From positions 2,976,001 through 3,040,000 of the forward strand of contig NC_053202.1 of the NCBI RefSeq assembly GCF_905163445.1: a stretch of 64,000 bases of DNA, in the 5' to 3' direction. Source of the stretch: Pararge aegeria (lineage: Eukaryota > Arthropoda > Insecta > Lepidoptera > Nymphalidae). The notes beneath the pieces are model-generated. The model ran no database searches. It was not told the origin of the DNA and saw only the letters and a list, made by a program, of their open reading frames with translations. This document shows positions 32,244 through 44,057 of the stretch, piece by piece. Position numbers and translations under genes: made by a program. The first letter of the stretch is position 1. Each line of letters begins with the position of its first letter.

Positions 32244-35200
32244 CTGCAGAGTTCAAAATAGAAATGATAAGAAAATGGCTGATTTGACATTTTGCACGAA
32301 TTTTAGACAGCCGGCTGGCGCAGTGGGCAGCGACTGTGCTTTCTGAGTTGAGGGTTCGATTCCCACAACTGGAGAAAGTTTGTATGAACATGAATGTTTT
32401 TCAGATTCTGGGTATTTATATGTCAATTATAAGTATTTATGTATATTATTCATAGAAATATTCCCCAGGCATCTTAGTACCCATACCACAGGCTTCGCTT
32501 ACTTTGGGGCAAGATGGCGATGTGTAATACACACATCGCCATCTTGCCCCAAAGTAAGCGAAGTTGTTGTATATTAATATAAAATCGACGGGGTGTTATA
32601 AGTTTTGTGGCATCGGAGCGCCCGAACGGATGAGCAAATTTACATTTTGTTTTTTTTTGTTTGAAAGGTGAATTAGTCGGGGGTTTTCTATGTTCGATGA
32701 AAATCGGTCCAAGATGGCCGCGTTTTTTCTAAACTCCCTCAATAATGGTACCAAATGAAAGATCTCGATTCGTAGAATACAATACACAATGACAAACGTC
32801 GAATCCAAGATAGCAGACACCATAAAATGGCGATTTACATATTTTTCACAACAAACTCAATATGGGTATCATATGAAAAGGTTGGACTAGTAAAATAATG
32901 TACACGATATTCGAAGACGGGGATTTAAACTTGTAGCAAGTTAACCTGACTGCGATTTCACGTGGTGGTAAATAATTATGCAGTCAAGACGGTAGCCGGA
33001 CTAATCGGTATGCCAATTATATTAAAGCCCTAATCGGTTTCTACTTGGCGGCACCGACATATATCTATCATTAAAATACCTTATTGTAAATCACAGAATT
33101 AACATACATACAGAACCCTCAAACAGCCATTATTGCACGCAGTGTATTGTGTCCAAAAACCGCGAAAACGCCCCGCGCACGACTTACTTCACACCCGTGG
33201 AATTTTGCTAGCTCACAAAAAATTCTAATGTTCTAAACGTTTAATATTTTATTTTAAACGTTTAGAACATTAGAGGTAAAATTATTACTGTCAACTGCTA
33301 AATGGAATTAAGTAACCGTAAACCGTGTATGTTGATAATTAATGAAATTAATTATTAATATACACGGTTCCCGAACGTTTTAAATTCTGAGTTGGAAGTG
33401 TAACAAAAATTTGGCTTACGTATATCCCTCCATCCATTCGAAGTTGTCCATCAAACTCCAAGCCATATAACCCCTTAGGTCTACGCCGTCGTGCAAACAG
33501 TCCAAAACACTGTTCAGAGCTGCCCTGTAGTACTTTATCCGGTGGTCGTCCTCGTATCTGTCTTCCAATAATTGCGACCATCCGTTCTCAGTGATGTAGA
33601 ACACTGGACCGTTGTACTTGTTGTGCAGGTGAGTCAAGGCGTTGTAAATGCTGTTTGGTGCGAGCTGAAAAGGTTTTGATAAAGGCTTTTTTTATTTTAT
33701 AGTATGAACAGAATTAAGAACATACAGAATCCGTGTACGCGACTAATATTGCAGCATCAAAAACCACTCCACTTTAGAAGTGTTTCTCGAACAAACTGTC
33801 GTTCACTGAACGAGGTGAACGAGGTGAAATAATTACTGTCAACTGCTAAATGGTATGAATTTAGCAGTTGACAGTAATTATTTCACCTCTAATGTTCTAA
33901 ACGTTTACCATAAAAAGGGAAAAGGGTATCGTTTGTGCGCTAGCAACATAACGCGGGTGTTAAATGAGACGGGCGCATGACGTTTTCACTGTTTTTAAAG
34001 TTGAATGCGGATTCTGCATGTTCTGAAATTTGTGGTTGTATGTCATTTCTAACAGCACGGCTGGGCAGGAGACATTTATAACCCCGGGGAAAAGCAGCAG
34101 CAGCCCGCAGCTCTATCAACTCTCAGAGCACTGGCGCACAAGTGGAAATAATATCCAAATAATATATGTGCAATAATAAACGAGGGTAGACTTCTCCTAT
34201 TCCATGTTCCCGTGCTTTAGCAGGTGAACACGTAAATTATATCCCTTGTGGGGTATATAATCGGGGGATATAATCTAGCCCTGCTGGTTGTCCTTCAATT
34301 CGGTGACAGAATACCTGCGTGGTGGGTACATTCCGCAGTGTGGTGACGGCAGATCAGAGAACATTTGTCTCCGCCACTCCTCTTTCCGCGGGGGTCCACC
34401 TTCGTACGAGGTGACTAAGGCAGTAGATGGTAGTAGTAGTGCAGAGAACGCTACTGCCCGTTCGTTACACTCCTTAGTCGCCTCGTACGACACCCGCGCG
34501 AGGAGCTCGGGTGGTAACAACTGTATTCACAATGTCAAGTGTGCCAAATGTAAGAGCCATTAACTGCAATCTTACCTGGTGGTAATAATGATGCAGTCTA
34601 AGATGGTGGGCAGGCTAACCTTAGGAAGTATGGTATGGGTAGTCACACCCCTAATCGGTTTCAACGTGACATCGCACCGGAACACTGAATCGCTTAGCGG
34701 CACGCCTTTGTCGGTAACCAGCCACCGGCCAAAGCCTCCCACCAGAGCAGTCCAGAGAAAATTCAGATATTATAAATTCCCAAATTGTCCGTGCCGGGAA
34801 TCGAACCTGGGACCTCCTACTTAAATTCACAGCGCTCACCGTTGCGCTGGGGAAGTTGTCAAATTGTTGCGTGAATGTTAACTACTATTTAGCTTCGCAA
34901 TACATTTATAATAATATAGTCTTTGTGAGGCAAAATATTACTTATAAATCAAAAGCTGAAATTAACAATCGACTTACCAGAAACGGTCATAAATTAGTGA
35001 TATCTGCATATCGTCTGCGAAAGGTGCAGAACTCCTTTGTGGGGTTGAGTATACGCTTTTACAACATGATTCCTAAGGAAATTCTTGACCTACCAATGCA
35101 TACATTTAAAAAATGTGTAAAAACGCATCTAGTACAGCGAGGTTACTATACATTTGATGAATTCCTCAATGACAAGGTAGAATGGAAGCAGCCAGGCTCG

Positions 35201-36303
35201 CTCTCATCTCCCGCAAGATAGCAAAATGATTGTAAATGTTGATGTTGGAAAAGAGCAACTACTGAGTTTCTTGCCGGCTCTTCTCGGTAGAATCTGCTTT
35301 CCGAACCGGTGGTAGAGTCAAACAAACATGCATACTTGACGTTTCAAAAGTGCTTATAAAGTAGGCCTACTTGAAATAAATGAATTTGAATTTGAATTTG
35401 AATTTATTTAAACCGAATCAAAGGAGCGACCTCTACCGTACTGTCACTTCATGGTGCTCTTTTGATACCATATAAATCCCCTTACCATATGACCTGTCAT
35501 CACCACACGGCTCATACTGGATGTGAGAGTTTTTTCCTAGGTTTACTTAATCTAAGGAGAGCCATCTAGTAACTGTTTCCCAGTATTTTAACTTGATGGT
35601 GAGAATCTAGAGAATGAAATGCTTGTTAAATTTCGCGTGATCGAATAACACCTAGGTAAAATGCCTCACATTAGGCCTTCTGTAAATATATCATGAAACT
35701 TACCCTCAACCAAACCGAAGCAGCTTGATCCCATTCTGGTGGCGTGTAGGTACCAACATCAATATCGGCGTATAGCGAAGGGATAACCCAGTTAAATTTA
35801 TATTCACTGGCCGAGACAAGGTTGGCTGTGTAATGGTTCACTCCGAAGAAGTCCGACGACCCCCGCGCGAGTTCTCTCTCTTGGTCAGTGAATACTGGGA
35901 TGCGAGATTGGGAGTAGCCTTGCTCTGCGCTCTTCCTCGCAACTATTTCGGAGATTTCCTTGGGAAAGCCACCTTCTTCGGAGAAAATTGGCTCGGCCCA
36001 TAGACCCCACTGAAACAATCAGTTATCTGTCTATTAATAAATTATATAAGTACACGATCTTAACCATTAACGGCCCTCTACGGGGCACGGATCTCCTCCC
36101 ATAGTGAGCAAGGGTTAGGCTGTATAAGTATTTTACTAGCGGACCCGCGTGACTTCATCCGTGAATGATTCGACTTAAATAATTGTCTTTTGTCCAATAT
36201 AAATGAATCCTAGCTAGATCGATTTATCGCCCCCGAAACCCCCTGTATACTAAATTTCATGAAAATCGTTGGAGCCGATTCCGAGATTCCAATTATATAT
36301 ATA

Positions 36304-36361
<58 letters not shown>

Positions 36362-39300
36362 AAAACACGAATAAAATGACATTTTCTAAAAATGAATCCT
36401 AGCTAGATCGAATTATTGCCCCCGAAACCACCTGTATACTAAATTTCATGAAAATCGTTGGTGCCGATTCCGAGATTTCAATTATATATATATACAAGAA
36501 TTGCTCGTTTAAAGATATAAGATGTATTATAATTGCTTAAAACGCAAATAACTTAGTCAAGTTCAACCGTGTACACGACAAATATTGAAGCGTAAAAAAC
36601 CACTCCACTTCAGTTGTGTTTCTCGAACAGACGTAGTGTTTCATTCAATTTAGCGGTTGACAGTAATTATTTTACGTCTAATGTTCTAAACATTTACAAT
36701 AAAATGGGGAGAGAAAAAAGCTTGTGAGATAGCAACATTCTGCGGGTTTGTGGGTGTGGTGGGTTTTTGGACACAATGCACTTCATGCAATAATGACTGA
36801 ATGAGGGTTCTGTATGGTCTTAATTCTATGAAGCCGAAGTACCACTAGGCAAAATGGGGGGTGAAGTACGAACCTCTAACTTTTCTAAAGTTATGTGCGT
36901 TTTAAGCAATCTTAATATATATAAATCTCCTGTCACGATGTTTGTCCGCGATGGACTCTTAAACTACTTAACCGATTTTAAATTAAATTGGCACTCCGTG
37001 AGCAGTCTGGTCCGACTTAAGAGATAGGGTAGCTTAGATCTTTAATTATAGTCGCAATTTTATTTTATTGCAAATTTTTTGTCTAAAATTAATTGACAGT
37101 CACATGTTATATATATATACTACTATACTCATTTAAGGCTTAGCGATACTGAATACTTTAAAAACAAAATCAAACGCAGACGAAGTCGCGGGCAACAGCT
37201 AGTTAAAATATAAATTGCTTCAACTGTGACGGAAAACATCGTGAGGTAACCTGACAGTTGTCCACAATGTTCTCGAAGGTTAGAGGAGACCCTTGTCATT
37301 GTGAGAGGAGACCCTCGGCCTGTAGTGACCGGTAATGGGTTGATATGATGCTGATGATACCAACTTACATCAGCTTGCCTTTTTAATTCAGCAGCGAATT
37401 TATCTTCTTCCGTATCTGTTAAGGGTCCCATCCAGTTGACACTGATCGTGATGCCGCACACGCCACCCTGGGTCGGCTTAAAGTCGTTAGCGTAAGCGTG
37501 ATAAGCCTTCGCATGAGCCAAAACTAGATGCTTCGCGCAGTGATAAGTACCCACATCGGTCGCGTTTAAAATAGGAGCTTTAGTGACGTCACCGTAACCC
37601 TGGTAACATACTTCCCTCGGCTCGTTAAATGTAATCCAGTGCTTGACTCTGTCGCCGAATTTCTCGTATACCACCCTTGCGTAATCCTCGAACCAATCGG
37701 CGATGTTTGGGTTAATGAATCCACCTAGGTCCTGCAGTTTTTGGGGTAAGTCCCAGTGGTACAAAGTCACCATTGGGGTAATGTTGTATTTGAGCATTTC
37801 ATCGATGTAGTTGTTGTAGAAGTTAACGCCGGCTTCGCTGACTTTATTGGACAGTCCGTTGGGTAGGATCCTGGACCAGGACAATGAGAAACGGTACGCG
37901 TCCAGGCCAAGCTCTCTCATCATTTCCACGTCGCGTTTGTAGTTATTGTATGTGTCTGCGGCGACGTCGCCATTGCTTCTGTCTTTGATGACGTCGGGGT
38001 TTGTGTGAGTCATGCGATCCCATATGTTCTCACCCTTATCTGCAACATTAACAAGATTATTAAGCTATGATCAGTGGGGTACTTCATACATGCACAAAAG
38101 CACTGCCTACCATTTTCATATAACTGGCAACAGAGAAGGATTTTCAAATTTTATGAACATAATTGCCTTATAATTTACACCTTACCATCTGCATTCCATC
38201 CTCCTTCTATTTGGTAGGAAGCGGTCGCAGTTCCGAAAAGAAAATCATCAGGAAACCGCCGCTCGTGTCGCGACGAAGCCTGGCAGGTTACTGCTACTAA
38301 ACTAGTAAAAACAATAAATAAATAATTAAATAAGCCATTTAACGTATCAATAAAAAAAACGAGTGTGTACACGCGATAGAAGATATCCTTTTTTGAAAAA
38401 AAAAAAGGTAAAAACTTTTCAAAAATTTTATCTTTCGCCTTATTCTGTTTGAAGAAAAAATGACACTAACAATAGAGAAAAGGTATTTACATATATATTA
38501 TACATACCGTTTTTTCTATTGTTAGTATCAATACACTGGGAGTTTTATTTTAGCGTATTATCTAGTAAAATAAAGTTTATTTAAATATTAAAAAAATGTC
38601 TAAATAATTAAAGAAATAGACATAATAAACATAATTAAACAATAGAATCTTTATCGGATAACCAAGTTTCACTCAACATTAAAATTTGAGATTTTTGTAC
38701 AATTGAATCAATTGAATCTCTGGAATGAGCCCGCAGACTTTGGCAATTGAAAGTTTTCATTGTCAAACCTTATGGCTAACTTCACGGTGTCGGTTTTTGG
38801 TGACGGTGTGCGCGCGCGTCGTAAACATTCACTCTCATAATTTTTCTCTAATGCGTCAAAAGAAATAATCAAAAATTAGAATTATCGGACCACCGTTCAA
38901 CTTTAGAACGCGGCACATTACCCGCCCGCAGCGTCAACTAGCTGTGCTTTCTTTCTTATCTCTATGCTTTTTTTATTTTAAACCAATAAATACAGCCGCT
39001 CGTTGGAAAGTCTGAATTTTATTTCTCTTTCTGTGTTAAAGTCCGAGCTTGGCGGCATAAAACAGTGTTGGCAATATTTTAGTGTTCATTGCCTTCTTTT
39101 TCAAAGCTCGAGATTATTGACACCCTTGAGTGGCACTCTTCTCTGCAGCGGCGTAAGCACTCTTGTCTCCATGTAACACGCCTCATAAGCGAAGCGAGTG
39201 ATTCTCCAACTTAAAATGTCACTTTTTTATTCTTTATTGCTTTTATAAGTGAATAGACAAATGTTAAGAAAAAACACAATTTTTAACATCATGATATTTT

Positions 39301-40227
39301 TAAAACTTTTTATTAGTGAAACTAATTAAAAAATTGTTTAAAAAGTTCTGTCTTGGCATCTGTGTGTCTGTAGGTGCGGATGCCGCATCTTGTGGTCATG
39401 ATAACGTGCGAAATACTTCACTTATCGAGTTGGTTTTTTTTAATAGGCTTCATTATTTTGAGGAATAGAAGCCTATTACTTTTCACGGCATAATTAGATG
39501 TAGTTTAATTATTATTTACAAATAATCTCAAATTTATTGTAATTAATGACATTATGAAGCGTGCACTTTTCGATTTTTTTTAACTATTTACCTCTTTACA
39601 CGCTTATAATTTTAAATTTGAACGTGTACGTCCATAAATTGTATTTTTACAACGTTTAAAGGAAAACCGAAATAATACTTCACAGGCATTAGAGATACAT
39701 TAGGTACTGTATCTGAGACTTATCTGTGAAACCAAAAACCTAATAGTTTTTGAGTTACACACTGCCATTGTTTTTACTGAAAGAAATCTTACATCACATG
39801 CAAAATTAAAATCATGTGCTCCTGACAATTTATTAGGAACGTCACTTTGGTACTATGCACGTGTCGGTCTTCTATCTTCAATAGTGTTGTTATGTAAACA
39901 AGTCAAGTAAACACTTAGAATGTTTTGAATTAGTTTGCATGGAAAAATAAATATGCTTGTTTTGATTTCATATTCCTACAGGGTGCTTCCTTATGGAATA
40001 TACTTATGCACCCTTCATCAGTTTTTCGTAATTGCATTACACTTTGTATTTACATATATTTATATTTATATATATATATATATATGTATATATACTAGCG
40101 GACCCCAGCGCCATCTGTCGGGCTGATTTGTCAATCTAAACCATCCAGGGTACCACCCAAATGCATACCAAAAAATCCGTCAAATTGGTCCAGTACACAC
40201 GCACACAAGATATATATATATATATAC

Positions 40228-40288
<61 letters not shown>

Positions 40289-40798
40289 TATATATATATA
40301 ATATATATATATATAAAGTTATATATACATACATATGTATTTAACTGTTTGCGTATAAGTTTGCGAGTGTACAGGCGTGATGTTATGTTCTTTGATTGCA
40401 TGAACGACGCATATTTATGCGATAGCGGTTTATTTGCTGTAATTTTTCGAAGATTTTCTAGTAGCAAGTCGGATTTCACGCGACATCGCACCGGAACACT
40501 AAATCGCTTAGCGGCACGTCTTTGTCGATAAGGTGGCAACTAGCTACGGCCAAAGGCTCCCACCAGACCAGAGCTCCTACTTAAATTCACAGCGCTAACC
40601 ATTGCGCCTAGGAGGGCGTCATATGAAATTAAAATAGACACATTTCGGAACAAAAAAAGAATTTGCAAAGCCGTCTATAAATTACGGAGTTATGCCCAAA
40701 CATAAATAAAAAAAAAACCAAATTCATATCTTCCTTCTTTTTAAAGGAGCTCAGATATAAAAGAGATTCGCATACCTTAGTAGCACGAGGAGTTTCAT
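32084..40798 (-). CDS. GH1 beta-glucosidase-like gene B, complete, 506 residues
   Basis: Complete secreted GH1 enzyme. Exons in transcript order: 40798-40776 (23 nt), 38301-38186 (116), 38039-37369 (671), 36009-35704 (306), 33664-33420 (245), 32243-32084 (160). They sum to 1521 nt, exactly 507 codons with the TGA at 32084-32086, which strongly supports the model. Residues 1-16 (MKLLVLLSLVAVTCQA) form a signal peptide. Gln38 in YQIEG, His141-Trp142 in YHWDLPQ, acid/base Glu186 in TFNEP (codon 37621-37623), nucleophile Glu398 in ITENG (codon 33587-33589) and Glu448-Trp449 in NFEW are all kept, so an active beta-glycosidase is expected. Length is normal for insect GH1 enzymes. Likely places of action are gut lumen or secretions (inference). 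Aglycone preference, whether dietary glucosides, cyanogenic glucosides or glucosinolates, cannot be read from sequence. Confidence 0.95.
32308..32575 (+). repeat. SINE family A with head-to-head tail, in gene B intron 5
   Basis: Head agccggctggcgcagtggg; the end doubles back on itself (see hairpin at 32,493). Confidence 0.82.
32493..32563. repeat. Perfect 33-bp hairpin in gene B intron 5
   Basis: Arms 32493-32525 and 32531-32563 are exact complements around a 5-base loop; both derive from SINE A tail sequence. Confidence 0.9.
33224..33274. repeat. Perfect 21-bp hairpin in gene B intron 5
   Basis: Arms 33224-33244 and 33254-33274, loop 9 bases; core gttctaaacgtttaa. Confidence 0.88.
33420..33664 (-). 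CDS. GH1 gene B, exon 5 (nucleophile TENG)
   Basis: 245 nt, starts LAPNSIYNAL, carries VFYITENGWSQ (Glu codon 33587-33589) and GYMAWSLMDNFEWMEGY; donor gtaagc. Confidence 0.94.
33821..33889. repeat. Perfect 31-bp hairpin in gene B intron 4
   Basis: Arms 33821-33851 and 33859-33889 with loop ggtatga; belongs to a foldback family also at 36,640, 43,000 and 54,140. Confidence 0.9.
34055..34284 (+). mobile_element. MITE-1, uninterrupted copy
   Basis: cacggctgggcaggagacat to gggggatataatctagccct; gives the empty-site version of the SINE-split copies. Confidence 0.65.
34285..34562. repeat. Foldback-like anonymous repeat
   Basis: ccttcgtacgaggtgactaa and ccttagtcgcctcgtacgac are near-complements about 90 bases apart. 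Confidence 0.5.
34563..34857 (-). repeat. SINE family D, complete
   Basis: Reverse copy; head region gggaatcgaacctgggacct and agcgctcaccgttgcgctgg at the right. Confidence 0.78.
34858..35405 (+). mobile_element. LINE 3' end (family J1) with RT C-terminal ORF
   Basis: Frame to 35,221 encodes LSIRFYNMIPKEILDLPMHT and LVQRGYYTFDEFLNDKVEWK, the end of a jockey-type ORF2, then the family trailer and aatttgaatttg tail. Gene B intron 4. Confidence 0.8.
35704..36009 (-). CDS. GH1 gene B, exon 4
   Basis: 306 nt, phase 0, acceptor tgtttcag, donor gtaagt. Encodes WGLWAEPIFSEEGGFPKEI, then SSDFFGVNHYTANL and PPEWDQAASVWLR. Confidence 0.94.
36140..36535 (+). repeat. Interspersed repeat with (TA)n
   Basis: actagcggacccgcgtgact start; (TA)n at 36,292-36,357; ends attgctcgtttaaagatata. 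Gene B intron 3. Confidence 0.65.
37205..37361 (+). repeat. SINE family B fragment touching a splice donor
   Basis: Ends gggttgatatgatgctgatg; begins (in transcript sense) within eight bases of the gene B exon 3 donor. Confidence 0.65.
37369..38039 (-). CDS. GH1 gene B, exon 3 (acid/base TFNEP)
   Basis: 671 nt, from DKGENIWD to AAELKRQAD. Contains SLSWSRILPNG, YHWDLPQ and WITFNEPREVCYQGYG. Donor gtaagttg is followed within eight bases by SINE sequence. Confidence 0.94.
38186..38301 (-). CDS. GH1 gene B, exon 2
   Basis: 116 nt, acceptor tttttactag, donor gtaagg. Encodes LVAVTCQASSRHERRF, then PDDFLFGTATASYQIEGGWN. A longer open frame upstream is intron readthrough. Confidence 0.92.
39177..39565. 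mobile_element. MITE-2 copy 1
   Basis: cgcctcataagcgaagcgag start and attatgaagcgtgcac end form imperfect inverted ends. Copies at 50,023 and 58,994. Confidence 0.65.
40068..40316. repeat. (TA)n microsatellite cluster
   Basis: Long TA runs broken by the ccccagcgccatctg repeat (40,095-40,215). Confidence 0.85.
40475..40620 (-). repeat. SINE family D fragment
   Basis: acatcgcaccggaacactaa to accattgcgcctaggagg. Confidence 0.65.
40776..40798 (-). CDS. GH1 gene B, exon 1 (23-nt start exon)
   Basis: ATG at 40796-40798, encoding MKLLVLL plus two bases (AG), then donor gtatgcg. Joined to exon 2 (T, then TTA GTA GCA) it gives MKLLVLLSLVAVTCQA, a textbook signal peptide. This phase fit and the TATA box 67 bases upstream decide the start over the in-frame codon inside intron 1. 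Confidence 0.85.
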
Positions 40799-40864
40799 TG
40801 CAGCGTGTTCGGTTGACCGCACGAGAAAACGCACTGTGGTGATGCGATCAGACCTTGGGCGGAA

Positions 40865-40872
40865 TTTATATA
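40865..40872 (-). promoter_or_regulatory. TATA box of gene B
   Basis: TATATAAA on the minus strand, 67 bases before the ATG. An initiator-like CACAGTG lies at about 40831-40837, some 35 bases downstream, which would give a 5' leader of roughly 35-40 nt. The only clear core promoter seen for the three GH1 genes. Confidence 0.6.
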
Positions 40873-41029
40873 CGCTCGCAGGGGTTATCGTTGCCACTTA
40901 AAGCTAATCTCGCTGAGAGAATCTGATAACTATGTTTCTTTTAGTATTGAAAAACGTAACACATTTTGCTAGACTAAAATAAAACCTAAAATTAAAAAAG
41001 GTATATTCATTTAACTATGTATAAAATAG

Positions 41030-41760
41030 TATTTATTTATTCTTTAAAATAATTGTTTTATAAATATAACCTAAAATAAACTATTTAAAACTAAATAAAA
41101 TCTAAAACGTCCTCGAAACCACCGCAGCGAGGCGTAGTTCCTAAGATGCTGGCAGCATTGCCCCTTTGGATGACCAAACTAATTTGTTGGCCAAGGTAAC
41201 TGCCCGCTAGACTCGATAACCCTTTTCGATACTTCTTTGAAAAGAGCTCTTGCCTCCGGATCCCACGGTCCCAAAGTCTCTACTCCAAAAGGCACAAAAA
41301 TGAAGCTGCTATCCAGGTTTTCATATTTACGCCTCTTGGCCTGCTGCACTGGTAGCAGCCGCACCCACCATATGTATAAAATATATAGAGATTTTTTAAT
41401 TTCAATTGTTATTTAGTGAGCAAAAATTACCTAAAATAACCTATGTTTTCTAGCCTAAAATAAATCTTAAAATTAGAAAGGGATATTAATTGAACTATGT
41501 AAAAATAGAATTTTAAATTTTTATTGTTATTTAGTAAACAAAAATTACCTAAGATAATCTATGTTTTCTAGCCTAAAATAAAACCTACAATTATAAAGGT
41601 ACATTCATTTAACTTAAATAGATTTTTAAATTTAAATTATTATTTAGTAAACAAAAAACACCTGAAATAACCTATGCAAAGCTCAATAAAATCTAAAACG
41701 TCGAAACCACCGCAGCGACGCACAGTTCCTAAGATTCTGGAAATTAAAAATGAAATTTGA
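41030..41760 (-). mobile_element. LINE C-terminal fragments, upstream of gene B
   Basis: 41,179-41,364 encodes YENLDSSFIFVPFGVETLGP; 41,100-41,170 reads NAASILGT and RCGGFEDVLDF; a partial repeat follows at 41,620-41,760. Same family as 2,849. Confidence 0.65.
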
Positions 41761-42044
41761 AATGATATTTGTTCATACATTGGAATTCCATTACACACAA
41801 TTTCTTTTTTATAATTGTACAGAGAAAATGCTTGTCGCATACAACTCCTTTGGGGGAAATTGCCTGGTTACGTTGAACTTGCACCGACTAAAAACTCCGT
41901 GTGTTCCTCGATAGACCTATCTACCTACCTAAGTGAGAATACGGGGTTTACCAGCGTATTCAATAAACATTATCGAAAACTGCACAGTAAAATTCATAAT
42001 TTCCTTATAACTTTTACGCCATACAACCACCAGAAGAGATTAAA

Positions 42045-42640
42045 ATATCACTTGCTTCAACGGTGAAGGAAAACCTGAATGCCTTCTCCATAATATTCAC
42101 AGAGGTGTGTGGAGGGAGTCCACCAGCCAGCGTGGTGGACTTCGGCCTTAACCATTTCTCACTGTCGAAGACCCGTGCCCTATAGTGGGCCGGTAATAGG
42201 TTGATATGATGATGACAACTGCCAGAACAAATCCGCCAAAGTGATGTGAAGTGAGTGTGAAGTCTCTACGCAGGTTTCACTCCGACACCGGAGCATTCTC
42301 ATTTCATTATTCATCTTGTTTAGGCCGTAGTCCACCACGCTGGCCCAGTGCAGATTGGTGGACTCTTAAATCATTCATGGGCGTATTTACCCTAGGGCCA
42401 AAAGGACCATGGTCCGTGCCGGTAGGCAGCGAAAGAAAAAAAATAGTGTGAATGTATTTTTTTATTCCGAAAAAATGCCGCTTTCGTTCCTTCATTCATC
42501 ATCTTTAAATTAATAACACTTGCTTCGACGGTGAAGGAAAACATCGTGAGGAAAACTGGCATGCCTGAGAGAGTTCTCCATGTTCTCAAAGGAGTATAGA
42601 GCCCGCCAATCCGCATTGGGCTAGCGTGGTGGACTGTGCC
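42045..42640 (+). repeat. Three SINE family B fragments
   Basis: 42,045-42,215 (+), about 42,320-42,380 (-) and 42,515-42,640 (+), each with gtgaaggaaaac or the complement of ccaccaatccgcactgg. Confidence 0.6.
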
Positions 42641-42872
42641 TTCATTGATAAACTTAATTTTAATTATACATATATATTTTTAGTTGTCAGTAATTTGTTT
42701 TAAATTCTATTTAGTTGTAGGTAATAACAATAATTTTATCATTGCTTTTTTGAATTTATTATTGTGTGCGTCATCTTTTGTTTTTTTAACGTATTAATGT
42801 TTGCTTGTTTTATATGAGTTTAGTTTAATTTACTCTTGTCAGTTTAATTTTGTTTTCCTCGTAAGTTATACG

Positions 42873-42990
42873 TGACGACCTCACTGGCGCAACGGTGAGC
42901 GCTGTGAATTAAAGTGGGGGTTTCCGGGTTCGATTCCCGGCAGGGAAAATTTGGGAATTCATAATTTCTGAATTTTCTCTGGTCTGGTCT
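42873..42990 (+). repeat. SINE family D, 5' part
   Basis: cctcactggcgcaacggtga and gggttcgattcccggcag. Confidence 0.7.
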
Positions 42991-42999
42991 GTTGGTGCG

Positions 43000-44040
43000 T
43001 GCGTATCAACTGCTAAACGGTATGGAAATTACTAACCGTTTGTTCGAGAAACCAATCTAAAGTTGACTTTTTTTGATGCTTCAATACTAGTCGTGTATGT
43101 TTCTGTATGTTCTTAAATCTGTGGTGTATATCGACCATTTCTGTGTTAGGGGTATGGCAGTGAAATACAAACCTTATCGGTTACAAAGCGGCATCGTACC
43201 GTAACACTTAATCGCTTAGCAACACGTCTTTGTCGGAACCACCAACAGAAAAAAAAGATTTCTTAAGATATTTGCTGACGTACCCATAATCGAAAAGATA
43301 AGTTAACAGGGTGTTATATAACTAATACGTCGAGATGGAGATATGTCTTAACGTCTTCTTTTATCTTTTTATTCTATATCAATAATAAATAAAAACAACA
43401 CAATTTTTTATTTACTAGCGCTGCCCCACGGCTTTGTCTGCATATGAGTCAAATGCGACCTTAAAATTAAGATATTTGCTGTCGCGTACTTTTTTTTAAC
43501 CCCGGACGCGAAATCGACCGGATGTAAATTTGATGTTTCTGTCTGCGGCATAGTATTTACCAAACGGATGAACCGATTTCGATTAAAAGGCGAATTAGTC
43601 GGGAATTTTCGTAGCTATGTTTGAGAAAAATCGCACAAAATAGCGGAAACTTATATTTACACAACTTCATCAATTTTGGTATTCAAAGACTGTGGGTTTA
43701 AGAATTTCTTTTGAATCATTTCTATTGTCTATGGCTGAAAACTGCATAAGAATTCGTTGTGTCGTTTAAAAGATCTACGTACAAACGGCGAGAGCGACTT
43801 TGTTTTATATAGTATACAAGTATAGATAAAGAGTTACGAAACAAATACATTCTTATGTGATCAAGTAATAACATAGATTTTATTCGGAAGAAATTAGCTC
43901 AACTTTGAAATTTGCTCTATCTATACTAGATGTGCTTTGCGGCTTCGCCTGTGTAAATTTCGGGACGCAGCGTACCGCTAAATAGTTAACACCTACCTCA
44001 ATAAATCAGATACCAAACATAAAGTTATTTCATACAAACT
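43000..44040. other. No gene; repeat remnants
   Basis: Foldback-family piece at 43,000-43,160, SINE D piece at 43,180-43,240, repeat starting ctagcgctgccccacggctt at 43,415-43,840. Confidence 0.5.
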
Positions 44041-44057
44041 TATAAATAATAGTAATA

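Larger units (their letters stand above)
38302..40775. other. Gene B intron 1
   Basis: Holds an imperfect hairpin at 38,464-38,527 (actaacaatag / ctattgttagt), a block shared with 53,100-53,170, MITE-2, (TA)n and a SINE D fragment. No exon evidence. Confidence 0.6.

Noticed and set aside
38302..38372. Met-led extension of gene B exon 2 (MYTLVFFIDT)
   Set aside because: Passes the acceptor tttttactag; the 23-nt exon at 40,798 gives a better signal peptide and an exact 507-codon total.
40131..40334. Tyr/Ile-rich open frame
   Set aside because: Translation of a (TA)n microsatellite.
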